A stretch of DNA of 64,000 bases from Oryza sativa Japonica Group (Eukaryota; Streptophyta; Magnoliopsida; Poales; Poaceae), in the NCBI RefSeq assembly GCF_034140825.1, contig NC_089046.1, positions 820,001-884,000 on the forward strand, in the 5' to 3' direction. Within the stretch, counting starts at the first letter, position 1; every line of letters begins with the position of its first letter. Made by a program: the position numbers and the translations under genes. Shown here one piece after another: positions 35,901 to 47,014 of the stretch. The notes beneath the pieces are model-generated. The model was not told the origin of the DNA and did no database searches. It worked only from the letters and a program-made list of their open reading frames with translations.

Positions 35901-36700
35901 TGGCTTTACACCTCTTGTATGCACTATTTTTAGTCACAAACTATTTTTGATTTTAGACAAAATTTTGTCAAATTTTGTCTAAATCAAAAAATTGATCTAT
36001 CATACGAAAGAGCACAACATAGCACAAAATGGGAGGTATGGATGATTCAGAATGCTCCGGTGGGTGTCCTATTTATAGAAATAAATTTCATATTTTTTTC
36101 GAATTTTTTTTCCATTTTTTTGCTCTCCAACGGCTACTTCTCAAAAACAGCGGTCGTTGGATTAGCTCACTAGCCGTTGGGGACACGTGGCACTCTCGCA
36201 TTCGTCGTTTGACTAGCTGTTCGGCCGCCGTACGGGGTCTCGCTGAGTCGCCTGTCGCCGTCTCGGCTGCTCCCAACGAGGCACGGAGTGACGGAGGCAG
36301 TCAGAGCGAGAGCGACCCAGCCTCCCAGCCTCAGCGACACGTCGCGACGCCGCTTGCCACGCGCCACGCGCGAACGCAGCGACGCGCGCTTCCCGCCGCC
36401 TGGCCCCGCGGCTACCCTCGGCGGCTCGGCCGCTTGGCGCCACGTGCGCGGTGTGCCTACCCTAGGCTGCTCCCGTGCCGTGCCGTGCTCGCGGGCCGTG
36501 CCGTGCCGTGCCAGCCCTCTACAGTAAACGTGCCGTGCCGTGCTGGCCCACGGGCTATGGCGTCGGCCCAGACACGGCACGGGTAAACGGGCCGTGCCGG
36601 CACGGCCCATAGGCCGGCGTGCTGTGCCGGGCCTGGACCTTCTACAGTGCGGTCGTGCTTGGGCCGGCCCGGCTTGGCACGACCCATTTGCCCAGGTATA
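32965..36700 (-). mobile_element. hAT-superfamily DNA transposon, nearly complete
   Basis: The termini read TATACCTGGCCAAACGGGC on the left and, reverse-complemented, TATACCTGGGCAAATGGGTC on the right. The 8-bp flanks CATACGAC (32957-32964) and CATATGAC (36701-36708) agree at 7 of 8, as expected for hAT. Subterminal zones (32980-33190 and 36470-36660) are dense in GGCACGGCCCG and CGTGCCGTGCC words, probable transposase-binding repeats in both orientations. The body encodes a BED-finger hAT transposase on the minus strand. The 3.7-kb size fits an autonomous or formerly autonomous copy. Confidence 0.88.
33652..35787 (-). pseudogene. hAT transposase (BED zinc finger) with one in-frame stop
   Basis: One continuous frame of 711 codons runs from the ATG at 35787 to 33652, interrupted only by a TAG at 34845-34843 (context LLH-stop-RCACHI, where relatives have HQRCACHI). 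The N-terminal part has a BED-type finger (VWQHFDEVAMTGPDG, CRICKNKL, GTGHLKRHAEAC). The middle shows the hAT catalytic region (TSDIWSSRAKEDYLSVV, AVTMDNASANSRAM). The C-terminus carries the hAT dimerisation signature (VPVSSVSSESAFSLCGR, then DHVEILLSVKDWEL). With a single nonsense change in otherwise intact coding sequence, the copy died recently, or the stop is an allele or assembly difference. Confidence 0.88.
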
Positions 36701-36708
36701 CATATGAC

Positions 36709-37300
36709 TAATGAAATTGACACGTACGGCTAGCTAGCGACTGTGGAGTACATGAACAAGTGAAATGGTAGAAAGGTCAAACGGTGGCGGATCTAGAAAT
36801 ATTTGTGAGCCTGGACAAGTCTAATTAACAACGCCAACGGATATATAACAAATCCCAAATAACTCCATACACTATGCACCATATAACATTTTTTTTATCG
36901 TATTCTAATTTAGAGGAAAACAATGGTGGTGTTTTTGCAGACTATGGTACTTAGTAATTTATTATCTTGAAAAGAAAAAAAATATATAATGGGTGCTAGA
37001 AAATTTACTTTGCCTTCAGGTTGCAAACGTCTAATAGCTTATACGCAAGTAATGGATAAAACGATCTAGTAAACAATTATGGTGCTTCAGGTTACTCTAG
37101 ATGATTGTGTATGTAACATCTATTAACAGATTATTAAAACACACTTATATTGCTTCATGCTGGCTGCTGCATGCTGTGGCTAATCACCGTGATTTAGAAC
37201 TAATCTAATGATGCATGCGGCGCCGGAGCCCGGGCAGCTGCCTAGGGTCGCCGGGTCCTAACTCCGCCTCTAAGATCAAATATAGTCCGTGTAAGATTAA
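36709..37300. other. AT-rich spacer
   Basis: No coding unit or clear repeat recognised apart from the MITE starting at 37301. Confidence 0.4.
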
Positions 37301-37514
37301 GGGACTGTTTAGGGTAGCTTTAGATTATAAGAAGCAGCTGTTTGGTAGCCAGCTTCTGAGAATCTGGAAAAGCTCTGAAACCCAGTTTCTTCAGCTTCTG
37401 GCTTCTTAGTTTATTTTTCAGAATCTGTAACTACAGATTCTCAGAAGCTATGGACTGTTTGGGACAGCTTCTAACAGAAGGCAGCTGGGACGACAAGCTC
37501 CCCCAAACAGGGCC
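37301..37514. mobile_element. Short Tourist-like MITE with TAA target duplication
   Basis: The left end GGGACTGTTTAGGGTAGC and the right end CCCCCAAACAGGGCC are inverted, flanked by TAA on both sides (37298-37300, 37515-37517). Inner words CAGCTTCTGAGAATCTG and CAGATTCTCAGAAGC pair. The TAA duplication fits PIF/Harbinger-type MITEs. Confidence 0.75.
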
Positions 37515-38372
37515 TAAAGCTACTATATTTGTCCCAAAATATTATTATCTATAATACTATGGTATTACTGTTAGATTCATCTATCGTTACAGGATAGTTC
37601 ACATCCCAAGATTTCCAGACAGAGGGGACGAGACAAAATTAATTCTGCTGTGACAAGGAAGCTGCAACCTGCAATCGACAGCAAGGTGACGTCACGGGTG
37701 GTGATGTCATGGGCAAAATCGTGCTGCTCGTGTGTGACAGTGACCGCTATATTGGCAGGCATGCATATGCTTTTGTTTGACTGGCAGCTGCGCGCTTTTG
37801 TTTCGATCGATCTGTACTTCAGCCCGGCCGCATTTAATCCTTCACAATTAGTTTACTCCCGTGTATCTTGATATAGAGTTTTAGTTGGGCTAATGGACTG
37901 GCTTCAAAACACAATTACTTGTTAGAGTGCAAATTCATGTGTGCTTTAATCGTTATACATCCATATGGATCAGAAAGCCATATAGATATACTCTTATCTT
38001 ATTGTTAGTCTTTGTTGCATGGACTTAAGACCAGCTTATTTTATAGGGCCTTAGGTGTAATATTAATGCATAGTTCTGAGGGAGTGGATCGTCTATGAAG
38101 CCATTTTTTGCGTGATAAATATTGATATTTGCTTGTGAGTTCATACTGTCCTCTTCTATATTTTGATGAAGCAGATCTGCAAACCCCCTCCTACGCACAC
38201 AAATGACCCACCAAAAACAAGTCCCCCAACTCTAGGGCATGCTTGTTGTTAGCAAGAACAATCGTCATAGCAAACGAGGATAACAGATAAATTGGAGGGA
38301 AAAGCAGGACTTAAAAAAGGTCATTTGGCAAGTAGGCTGTGAAATATACTTACTGTAGAGCATGAGGTTTAT
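37515..38372. other. Spacer without a recognised gene
   Basis: Mixed-composition DNA. Short frames at 37577-37871 overlap on both strands without family similarity. Part of it may be the 3' flank of the exon at 38373. Confidence 0.4.
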
Positions 38373-38705
38373 TCAGTGCCCTTCTTCTTTAATAAAATAA
38401 GGACCAGGCTTAATAGGATAAGGATAAAGGTAGCCTTCCGGCCGAGAAAACCCAGCTTCATTCATGCGGTCACTGAGCACATGTAGTATAGGTTTTTTCA
38501 GTCCATACTCATGCCTGTTCTTTTCAAGATAAGAGTTAGCTTCCTCAGCCACCTCTATTGTGAAAGCAAATCTATTCTCTTGAGATAACATCAGCTGGTT
38601 GATGTCCAAGCATATGATCTTCCCATTTTCCCTAACTTTTCTCACTTTCTCTTCTAAGAAAGGGACACGTTCCAACTTGTACCGCAACATGTCATCCTCT
38701 TTGGT
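38373..38705 (-). CDS. Orphan terminal exon of a conserved plant protein (possibly pTAC7-like)
   Basis: The minus-strand open segment 38705-38373 follows a good acceptor (CGTCCTTGCAG) and reads TKEDDMLRYKLERVPFLEEK to RPEGYLYPYPIKPGPYFIKE and a stop (110 residues). Its composition, lack of low-complexity runs and matching acceptor make it convincing coding sequence. No upstream exon could be found between 38706 and the solo LTR at 39954, and the next gene is unrelated, so it may be the 3' remnant of a broken gene or the last exon of one whose other exons are small. It reminded me of the end of plastid transcription protein pTAC7, but this is memory and unverified. Confidence 0.5.
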   Translation of the reverse strand, partial: TKEDDMLRYKLERVPFLEEKVRKVRENGKIICLDINQLMLSQENRFAFTIEVAEEANSYLEKNRHEYGLKKPILHVLSDRMNEAGFSRPEGYLYPYPIKPGPYFIKEEGH

Positions 38706-39953
38706 CTGCAAGGACGCATATATCAATTATATACATGGAAATCAGAAAAGAATGTGAAGTAAAGCATGGCAACAACACCCGATGTCACCTTTTCGAATGT
38801 TTTTATGTGATGACATGCTCAATAGTGATGCAAACAATGAAGACATGACTGGCATACAACTGCCTGGCAGCCTGCTTAACTGTTGGGCATGGTCATGCCA
38901 TGCTGAATATGATACTTGGTTGACATAAAATAAACGAAGGCTGACAAGCTAATAGCAAGTGGTGGGGCACAGTTCCAGTCTCCCTTGCTCAAAAGGTTGA
39001 ACGTAGACATGTATTCTTGAATCTATGCATTATTATTGTCCTATTTAAATTACTGAATTCTACAGCTCTTTATTTCATTCTTCCACATGAGGCACTTTCC
39101 ATGTGTAACAAACTAGCTCATTTTTTTTGGTCGAGCTAGTGGTGATCATGTGTTTTCTAGTTTCAAGTTCAAGAAAAGGTCCCTTACAAAAGATGTGAAG
39201 ATGTCTGTCTTGCCTATAGCTTGCTAATACACATAGAAGGTAGCAACCTATAGTTACAAAAACATAATTGTGGATTTTAATAATCTGACCAAAAGAATAG
39301 CGTGCCTTCAATCAGCGCTACTTTTCGGGCCGTTTTGGTTTGCTACCAAAACTGGGCCATACCAATATTTTGGTTATCAGAACAGTACCACTGAGAGTTT
39401 GGATTGTGACCAAATCACTGGTAGTGCCTAGGCTTAATTTGGTAGTAGTTGGTTAAGTGGTTTACATCCTAAATTAAGATGGCAATCTTTTATGGGTGGT
39501 AGTTTTATGTTCGTCGGTTCAATTTCGTAGGAATAATTAAGTTTTGAATGCTTTAAGAGCTAACTCTTTTTTACGGGTAATTTTTAGAGGGACACACTAA
39601 ACTCGTCAGTGGTGACTATTGCTTAAAAAAAAAGGATAGTAATTGGGTGAAGCATGGCTGGCAAGCTTTTGGAGGCTAGAATGATGGAATTCTTCTCAAG
39701 AATTTGGATGGAACTTGAGGAAGATGTTGCAGGTTTAGTTTTACATGTTGAATGCTCTTCGATGTTTACCTTCAATTCTTGTTAGCTGTTTGAGTCTTAG
39801 AGCTCTTTTTATGATAGGGTGTTTTGGTGTGAAAATTGTGTAAGGTGTAAGCTTAGTTCTAGACACGATTTGTTCAGGCTGTGTACATCCAAGTTAAATG
39901 TAGGGGTCGGATTTCTAATTATTTTCAAAAGAAAAAAAAAGAGTTGGTCCATC
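38706..39953. other. Spacer with degenerate repeats
   Basis: No coding exon was recognised. A short piece near 39328-39390 (GGGCCGTTTTGGTTTGCTAC) looks like the left end of a MITE without a partner. The sequence before 39940 ends in an A-rich tail (TTTTCAAAAGAAAAAAAAA), which could be the 3' end of an old retroposon. Neither was resolved. Confidence 0.35.
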
Positions 39954-40591
39954 TGTTGGAATTAATGAATGTGCCTTGCCCACTCGAAGATTAATTTTTT
40001 GGAAAATCACAAAAGCCCACCTCATGGGATGGCATGCATGTGGAGTTTAGTACCACCTTGCTTATTCTAGAAAAGGGGGGCCTTCTTAAAAGGGAGGATG
40101 CCCTCCTAGCCACTTGAAGCATGTGTGGTGGAGAGAAGAGGGGGAACACACGCGCGCGCTCACTAGCCGGGTTTGCCTCCTACTCTGTGCTGCGCCGTCG
40201 CTCGTAGGTTACTCCGCCAGCGTGCACCTGCGATCGGGAGAGCAGGTCTCCGGAACCTCTGCCTTCGACGTCCTGCACCGGGAGAAGGCGGCAATAAGGT
40301 TTTTGGGAAGCACTTTGCGCGACTGCTCCCTGTTCGTCCGCGACGGCTCGTCTTCCTCTTCGCTCACGTGCTGCGTGCCTTCGTAGACGCCTACGAAAAG
40401 TTTCGACCGAGCAGCCGGTCTTTCCGCCACCTCGGTATGTGTTCAATATGTTGCGCATGTTTGATCTATTCATGTTATACTGTGTAGTTTACATGTGTAG
40501 ATCTAATGATACGTTCATGCTAGTTTTCATCTGTAATGTCATGATTTATTTATGGAATAGATTAAATTATTATATGCCTATAATCTCAGCA
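39954..40591. repeat. Solo LTR of an LTR retrotransposon (copy 1)
   Basis: The 638-bp segment begins TGTTGGAATTAATGAATG and ends ATAATCTCAGCA, the TG...CA form of a long terminal repeat. It is flanked by a perfect 5-bp duplication CCATC (39949-39953 and 40592-40596). No internal coding region accompanies it, so it is a fossil left by LTR-LTR recombination. The longer relative at 54904-55859 belongs to the same family. The family was not assigned to Ty1 or Ty3. Confidence 0.88.
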
Positions 40592-40652
40592 CCATCATGC
40601 AAAATTCATAAGTAACATCTGATACATATAGCAGAGATGTGTATGAGTGTAT

Positions 40653-42892
40653 CTAGAAACTGAACAAATGGGTGATGTTAGCGCTGGATATGTCGATAAG
40701 CCCATCACCAACAAGAAGCAAATCGTCCACCCAATTCCCGTCCGCCGCGATGTGCAGCGGCGACCTGATGGGCCCGCTCATCAAGTCTATCACCTGATCG
40801 GCACAAGTACTACTGTTACCACCATCAGAACCAGAGGTGGTCGTCGTCGCCGGAGTGTCCCAGCAGCAGTACTCTTCATCGGCGGCGATCATCTGTCGAC
40901 GGCACGCGTAGGCGCCGTGCTGACCGCTCCAATTACCAGTCTCGCTACTAGTACTGCTAGTACTCGTCATCATCATATCCGACGACGACGATGTCGCCGC
41001 CGCCGCCGGTGATTGAGCAGCACAAGAAGAAGAGGCTGCAGGCGGGTGGTGGTTGTTGGTAGCACGGACGGTGGTGTCGAGGATGACCGGAGGCAGCGAT
41101 GGTTCGATGGACTTGCAAGTATGCTCTGAGATGTAGGCCACCGTGTACCCTGCTGCTCCGCCGCCGCCATTGCGCTGCACCGTCTTTTTGGCGAGGCAGC
41201 CCTGGTTTGTGCTGTTGGTGCACCGGTAGTAGCTCCTGCATGCGTCCATCGATCTATGTTAATTACAGTAATTAATTAGTCACACATCCATATATCATTA
41301 CAAACTTGCAACCTAGTAGCTAATTACTATATGATCTTGCATTTTTCACTTCAGTTTTTCAGCTTTTATATGTGGATAATTAATTCTAGTGGAATCAATC
41401 ACACATATGTAGGATCTGTTGTAACATACCCCAACAATGTGTATCGCGCGACGATGCGTGCAATTAATCATTCACCTAGTAATGGGCTTGTGGGCCCTAC
41501 ACGTACGTACTGTACGACCAATTCACAAAGGTTGCATGCATATGTTACGCGTATCCGAGTGAAAGGACTGATCGATTGTCTGCGCATGCCACGTCATAAC
41601 CAAAAAGGCTTAATTTCTGATCTCTCGTGAGGCTTGTTTAGTTGATAAAATAAGGTGTCACATCGAACGTTTGACCAGATGTCGGAACGGGTTTTCGGGG
41701 ACATGAATGAAAAAACTAATTTTATAACTCGCCTGGAAACCGCGAGACGAATCTTTTGAGCTTAATTAATCCGTCATTAGCACATGTGGGTTACTGTAGC
41801 ACTTATGGCTAATCATAGCCTAATTAGGCTCAAAAGATTCGTCTCGCGTTTTACATGCAAACAATGCAATTAGTTTTTCTTTTTATCTATATTTAATACT
41901 CAATATATGTGTCCAAAGATTTGATATGATGTTTTTAGGAAAAGTTTATGGGGGAACTAAACAAGCCTATTTTGAGATAGATGGTCTCATTAATTTCTTG
42001 CATAGGGAGAGTTTCAAGGCTGCAGTTTCTTGATTTTATAACATTAATGATTCCATCTCAGAGCATGCTTGCAAGTCGGAACCGGCTGCTCTGACTTAGC
42101 TCGTTCTAAGTAGAGGCGCACAGTAATCTGTCTTGTGCTACAGTGTTCTGACGTAGCAGTACTGTAGCAACAGTGCTAAACAGTGGCGATTTATGACACT
42201 GATGTAGCAGTAGTGACAATACATACATATGTAAATATGGAATGATATGGTACCTGGGGTACATGGCACCTTCAATTTGCTTCTGACCATACTTCCTCCA
42301 TTGATACCCATCGAAATCTGGCACCGTCGTTACCATCGTTGATGTTGTCGTCTGCAGCTTCCTCCTGCTGCATATACATAACTAGCTAGATGTAATCAAA
42401 ATTTCTAAATCCATGATGAACCGAACCGTTCGTGCATTATATTGATTATATTTGCTTTCAGAAATATAACAAAAAAGAAAGCAGGTGCGGTGTGCAGTGT
42501 TCTTGTTATTGATGGACACCTAGAAATTAATTAAGCTTGATGCATGGATATATTAATTAGCACCTTGTTTTGGTGAAATTAGGAAGAGGCTTGGCATTTG
42601 CATCGCCATGAACAGCTGCTGCTAGGACCTCCTGATCATCATCTGCCTGAAGCAGCTTGAGATTATCATTGTCGCGGCGGACTCTCTTCCTCCCCCGCCG
42701 CCGTCCTCCACCACCGGACACCGTCGTCGTCGTTGTCAGCCCTGGCGGCAAGCACTCGTCGTCGCCGGTGAGCGCAGTAGTAGAGTGGCTCGCGGGGGTG
42801 GTCGGAGACGGAGAAGGGAAGAGGAGGTGACGCAGCTCAGCCACGAGCTCCCTCTCCCTCCCCACCATCATCATGCAGTAGGCCTCCTCCAT
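40653..42892 (-). CDS. Group III WRKY transcription factor
   Basis: Minus-strand exons 42892-42564, 42364-42254 and 41235-40653 give 340 residues. The N-terminus starts MEEAYCMMMVGRERELVAEL, a shortened version of the family's helical region, followed by a glycine- and arginine-rich basic segment (GGRRRGRKRVRR) that could serve in nuclear import. The domain reads FDGYQWRKYGQKQI, then YYRCTNSTNQGC and ISEHTC (C-X7-C-X24-H-X-C). The C-terminal half is rich in serine and threonine with an acidic end (VDDLLLVGDGLID). It is expected to be a W-box-binding nuclear regulator. Intron 2 (1018 bp) carries a MITE. The coding region looks intact. Confidence 0.92.
41630..41969. mobile_element. Tourist-like MITE in WRKY intron 2 (GAGACGAAT family, copy 4)
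   Basis: The ends AGGCTTGTTTAGTTGAT and GGAACTAAACAAGCCT are inverted. Inside lie CGCGAGACGAATCTTTTGAG and its partner CTCAAAAGATTCGTCTCGCG. It accounts for a third of the second intron of the gene at 40653-42892. Being well matched, it is one of the younger copies here. Confidence 0.82.
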
Positions 42893-43433
42893 CGATCGAT
42901 CGCCGCCGCTGCGTCGTCGTGTCGTCGTTGGATAATAATGGAGATCGATATCAATCGATTTCTCTAGCTGTAGCTGCTTGATTTGCTAGCTTTAAATTTG
43001 GCTGGAATATTTCTGATAATAGTACTTATTTTGGTTTGAATTTCTAGCTAGCTAGTATACGTGTTAGCTAGGTTTGGTGCTTGTAGTACGTATATATAGT
43101 TGCAGCAGCCATATCGATCCCGGCCAGCGGCCTGATCGATCGAGTGGTCCTGTAGCTGTCGTTCGGTTGTCGTTCCTCACGTGGCTGGTGTCTGCAGGCA
43201 GCTGCATGTATTATATTAGTTCATGCGCTAATTAGCTAACTTCTCCATAATATATGGTGGTGTTTGAATCTCCTGAAGTTGAAGATAAAAATTAAGTACG
43301 TTTCATACAAAATGAGGTGGTAATAATGTGTGATTAATTGAGTTTTAATTATTAAAAACTTAAAAAATTGATTAATCTGATACTCCATTTTAGAACAACT
43401 TTTATATAGAAAGTTTTCGCACGAAATACATTG
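42893..43433. promoter_or_regulatory. Upstream region of the fourth WRKY gene
   Basis: It lies 5' of the minus-strand gene starting at 42892. A TATATATA run near 43089-43099 may be the core promoter. From about 43330 a degenerate repeat begins (TGATTAATTGAGTTTTAATT), related to the MITE at 46776-47014. Confidence 0.35.
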
Positions 43434-43608
43434 TTTAGCAGTTTGAAAAGTGTGCCACGAAAATCCAAAACTTTATCCACTTCTTTTCTCTCCTCCTTTT
43501 CTGCCAGCCGAGACATCAACTGCATGCATACCTGGTCACTGCTCACATCGACCATATGCATGCATGATCAACGATTAACATCTTAGGATCTTTCAAAAAA
43601 CAATTAGC
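43434..43608. repeat. 175-bp segment, copy 1 of an identical pair
   Basis: Runs from TTTAGCAGTTTGAAAAGTGT to AAAACAATTAGC and is base-for-base identical to 45655-45829. The start of this copy continues naturally from a MITE-like sequence on its left, so it is probably the source copy. Confidence 0.9.
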
Positions 43609-43740
43609 TAGCTAGTAACCAAGAAAACTAAAGTCTCGCTCTTTCAGTGAGCACAGGGAGTAATAAGCAAGCTAGTTTGGGCCTTTGAGTCAACTATTAA
43701 GTCTCTCCATCTCTTTCAAAATTTCAATAAGTCGTTCTTA

Positions 43741-44170
43741 GGCCAGTCACAATGGGGGTTTCACTGGTGTGTCATGCACATTTAATAGGGGTAAGACTGA
43801 ATAAAAAATGATTATTTGCATGAAATGGGGATGAGAGAGAAGGAAAGAGTTTCATCCTGGTGAAACTCGTCAGCGTCGTTTCCAAGTCCTCGGTAACAGA
43901 GTGAAACCCCCGTTGAGGCCGATTCGTTTCATTCACCGGATCTCTTGCGTCCGCCTCCGCCGTGCGACCTCCGCATTCTCCCGCGCCGCGCCGGATTTTG
44001 GGTACAAATGATCCCAGCAACTTGTATCAATTAAATGCTTTGCTTAGTCTTGGAAACGTCAAAGTGAAACCCCTCCACTGTGGGGATTGTTTCATAAAAG
44101 ATTTCATTTGAGAGAAGATGGTATAATATTTTGGGTAGCCGTGCAATGACACTAGCCATTGTGACTGGCC
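43741..44170. mobile_element. Tourist-like MITE with TTA target duplication
   Basis: The ends GGCCAGTCACAATGGGGG and (inverted) GGCCAGTCACAATGGCTA are flanked by TTA on both sides (43738-43740, 44171-44173), as in PIF/Harbinger elements. The middle (43840-43990) is GC-richer, with paired GGTGAAACTCG-type words. Non-coding. Confidence 0.82.
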
Positions 44171-44173
44171 TTA

Positions 44174-45654
44174 CAGGTACTGTGTGCTACCAGCTCCTAC
44201 ATTATGGTTATGGGTACACAGATCGACAGGTGAGGACCACATAACCATGACGTCATGCCCCCTGACATAAGCTACCAGGCACAGTGCACATGCAACATGC
44301 CAATTGGCCGTCAATCTAGAGCTTTTCGGTCAAGACTTCCGTCCATACTCACGCCGTCCACAAAGACCTTGTATGGTCTTATAATATTAAAAAGAACATT
44401 TAATGCTGGTGTTTGAATCAAATAGTAAATCTACATATAGCATAATAGTTAGTACTATATATATATGTTAATCAACTGTTTGGAATCTATTCAAATGGGT
44501 ACTACCTCCGTCCCAAAATATAAGTATTTTTGAATCTCGACACGGTCTCCAATATGCTACTTTGACCAACAATATCTACAAAAGTAAAATATTTTAAATA
44601 AAAAGAGTTGCATATTATGATAGTTCGTTTAATGATAAATATAGTACATCAAGTTTAAGAAGATGGAGATGGATATGGAAAACATGATGGCGGTGGCATA
44701 GTCCTAATTTTGTAAATTTTTAATGGCACGGCTACGAATAGATGAATTGCAGTGGTATTTTTCTAAATCGGCATATTTACAATGGCATGGATCCAATCAA
44801 CCCATATTTGTTTTTTTTGGAACGATACTCTAGCACGCTCTTGTGCTCTCTTCCTCCTAATTAGGCCACATACATTGGGTATGTATTCTATTGACATAAA
44901 CCCACACACATCTAGAAGCATTATCGTATCAACTAATACATTTAACTTGGACTCCAGCATGAATACAAATTGGTATTTATTAATTTCAAATATTTAAATT
45001 ATTGCATTAGATGGAGCTCCATCTAAAAAACCAATGTCCGAAGATAAATCTAGACAAGTCATTGCAGAAGTTGATTTTTTTTTTCTGGGATGAAGGAGTA
45101 GACAGTAGTAGAAGTAATAATATTTGAGAGTATTCCTTCTATAATATTTTTGAATAATTTGAATAGTAGTCGGTTCACTAATTTTTTGAATAACTTTTAT
45201 ATGGTACCATATAAAAGTTCAAATATAGGCGACTTATATATATTTTTCGTGTGGGCTGAAGTCTGTGGCTGACGTGTTACTGTGTGCATGCATATGTGTC
45301 AATATCAATATGTCATGACAAGAATATATAACTAATGTTCACATGGAAATTATTTGCGTCCGATGGATATTTTGCCATCTGTCTATATGGTTAATTAATA
45401 AGGAAGACTAGAAAGCTGAAAACAATTTATGAATAGCACGTTCTCTGTTATATTCATGGTCAGCTAACCGGTCTATATCACTCTCGATCGGTCAGTGTGA
45501 TTCACGTACTAGGTAGATCCACTAGCTAACTAGTATTGTACTCCATCCGTCCCAAAAAGAATTAAACTAGGAGGGGATGTGACCCCTTCTAATTGATGGA
45601 CACCCTCATATCCACATATATTATTCTAAGAGGGTCCCTCCTAGATTGATTCTC
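44174..45654. other. MITE-rich spacer
   Basis: No gene is supported. Stowaway-type left ends occur at about 44503 (CTACCTCCGTCCCAAAATAT) and 45541 (CTCCATCCGTCCCAAAAAGA). The second seems cut off where the 175-bp copy 2 begins, since its expected right end is absent. Confidence 0.45.
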
Positions 45655-45829
45655 TTTAGCAGTTTGAAAAGTGTGCCACGAAAATCCAAAACTTTATCCA
45701 CTTCTTTTCTCTCCTCCTTTTCTGCCAGCCGAGACATCAACTGCATGCATACCTGGTCACTGCTCACATCGACCATATGCATGCATGATCAACGATTAAC
45801 ATCTTAGGATCTTTCAAAAAACAATTAGC
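45655..45829. repeat. 175-bp segment, copy 2 of an identical pair
   Basis: Identical to 43434-43608, in the same orientation 2221 bp downstream. It replaces the expected right half of a Stowaway-like element that begins near 45541, and no target duplication or inverted ends flank it. A templated patch inserted during break repair fits better than transposition. Confidence 0.9.
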
Positions 45830-46775
45830 ATATAAAATGAGAACTTTTATTTCTTTCATACCTTTTACCTACCTATCACCATTACTACTTTTTTCAATAA
45901 TGAAGGGCATTTGGTCATTTTCACTCTCCACTAATTTTGCATTGAGATGCTAGGGTTGGATTTTATATAGGATAGAGAGAGTAGGTATGTGGCTTTGCTG
46001 GTCAATAATGAAACATTATGTTATACATGCATTGATGGAAAGAAATACCCTATGAAACATTTAAATAATTTTGTGAAACACAGTAAAAATACAGGTTGAC
46101 ACATATTGCTATCATGTTTGAAAATTGAGTTTTAGCGTTTTGAAATATTTTTTACCAGAATATAATTATGTGATAGTTTGTTGTAAATATCTAATTATAA
46201 CAAATATAATGATGTGATTGGATCATATATCGGATAAATAGTTTAGAAGAAAAAATATTTTTAAAGATTACTACATGCATACATACATGGATAGGGTAAA
46301 GAGAAAAAAAGAGTAAGATAATAATAGAGAATTGGTGGTTGCGTGGAGTGTCCCCACCGATCAGCGTTCTCCATCTCTATATGCATGGATATTAATTGGG
46401 CCATAAAGATTTTACGGAACTATTATAGAAATTAGTTTCATCTTTTTATTGATTACTCCAAAGGTCCATCGTACGGGAGTCTTACATATGCATGATGTGT
46501 ACATCTACATCGTATTTCAACTATTATAATAGTATGCTTTTTCTTTAAAAAAAAGAATTATAGAGAATGAAAGCAACGACAGCCATATCCCCATATTATA
46601 TTCCACAATCTCAGTCCACTATTATAATAGTATGTTTTTTCTTTAAAAAAAGAAAAAGAGATCGGTAGTTCTTTCAAATCTGGATACAAGACACAGTCAG
46701 CTTACCAGTTTTAATCATAAACCCTATGGGCTAGATGCAACATGTGACAGTACACTGTGCCCAACAAAAGACTAA
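45830..46775. other. AT-rich spacer
   Basis: No gene. Two near-copies of ACTATTATAATAGTATG followed by TTTTTCTTTAAAAAAA occur at about 46520 and 46619, a short direct repeat. Nothing further recognised. Confidence 0.4.
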
Positions 46776-47014
46776 GGCTACTTTCGCATGTCCTGGATGG
46801 GATTCCCTCCGCACGTAAAACGGAGCGGTCTATTAGCGCGTGATTAATTAATTAGTATTAGCTAAATTTTTTCAAACATGGATTAATTTGATTTTTTTAA
46901 GCAACTTTTGTATAGAATTTTTTTTTACAAAAAACACACCGTTTAGGAGTTTGAAAAGCGTGCACGCGGAAAACGAGGGAGAGGGGTTGGGAACAAGTGA
47001 TGCCGAACACAGCC
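46776..47014. mobile_element. MITE with TAA target duplication
   Basis: The left end GGCTACTTTCGCATG and the right end CCGAACACAGCC are degenerate inverted repeats flanked by TAA (46773-46775, 47015-47017). The inner GTTTGAAAAGCGTGCACGCG is related to the start of the 175-bp repeat source. Confidence 0.6.
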
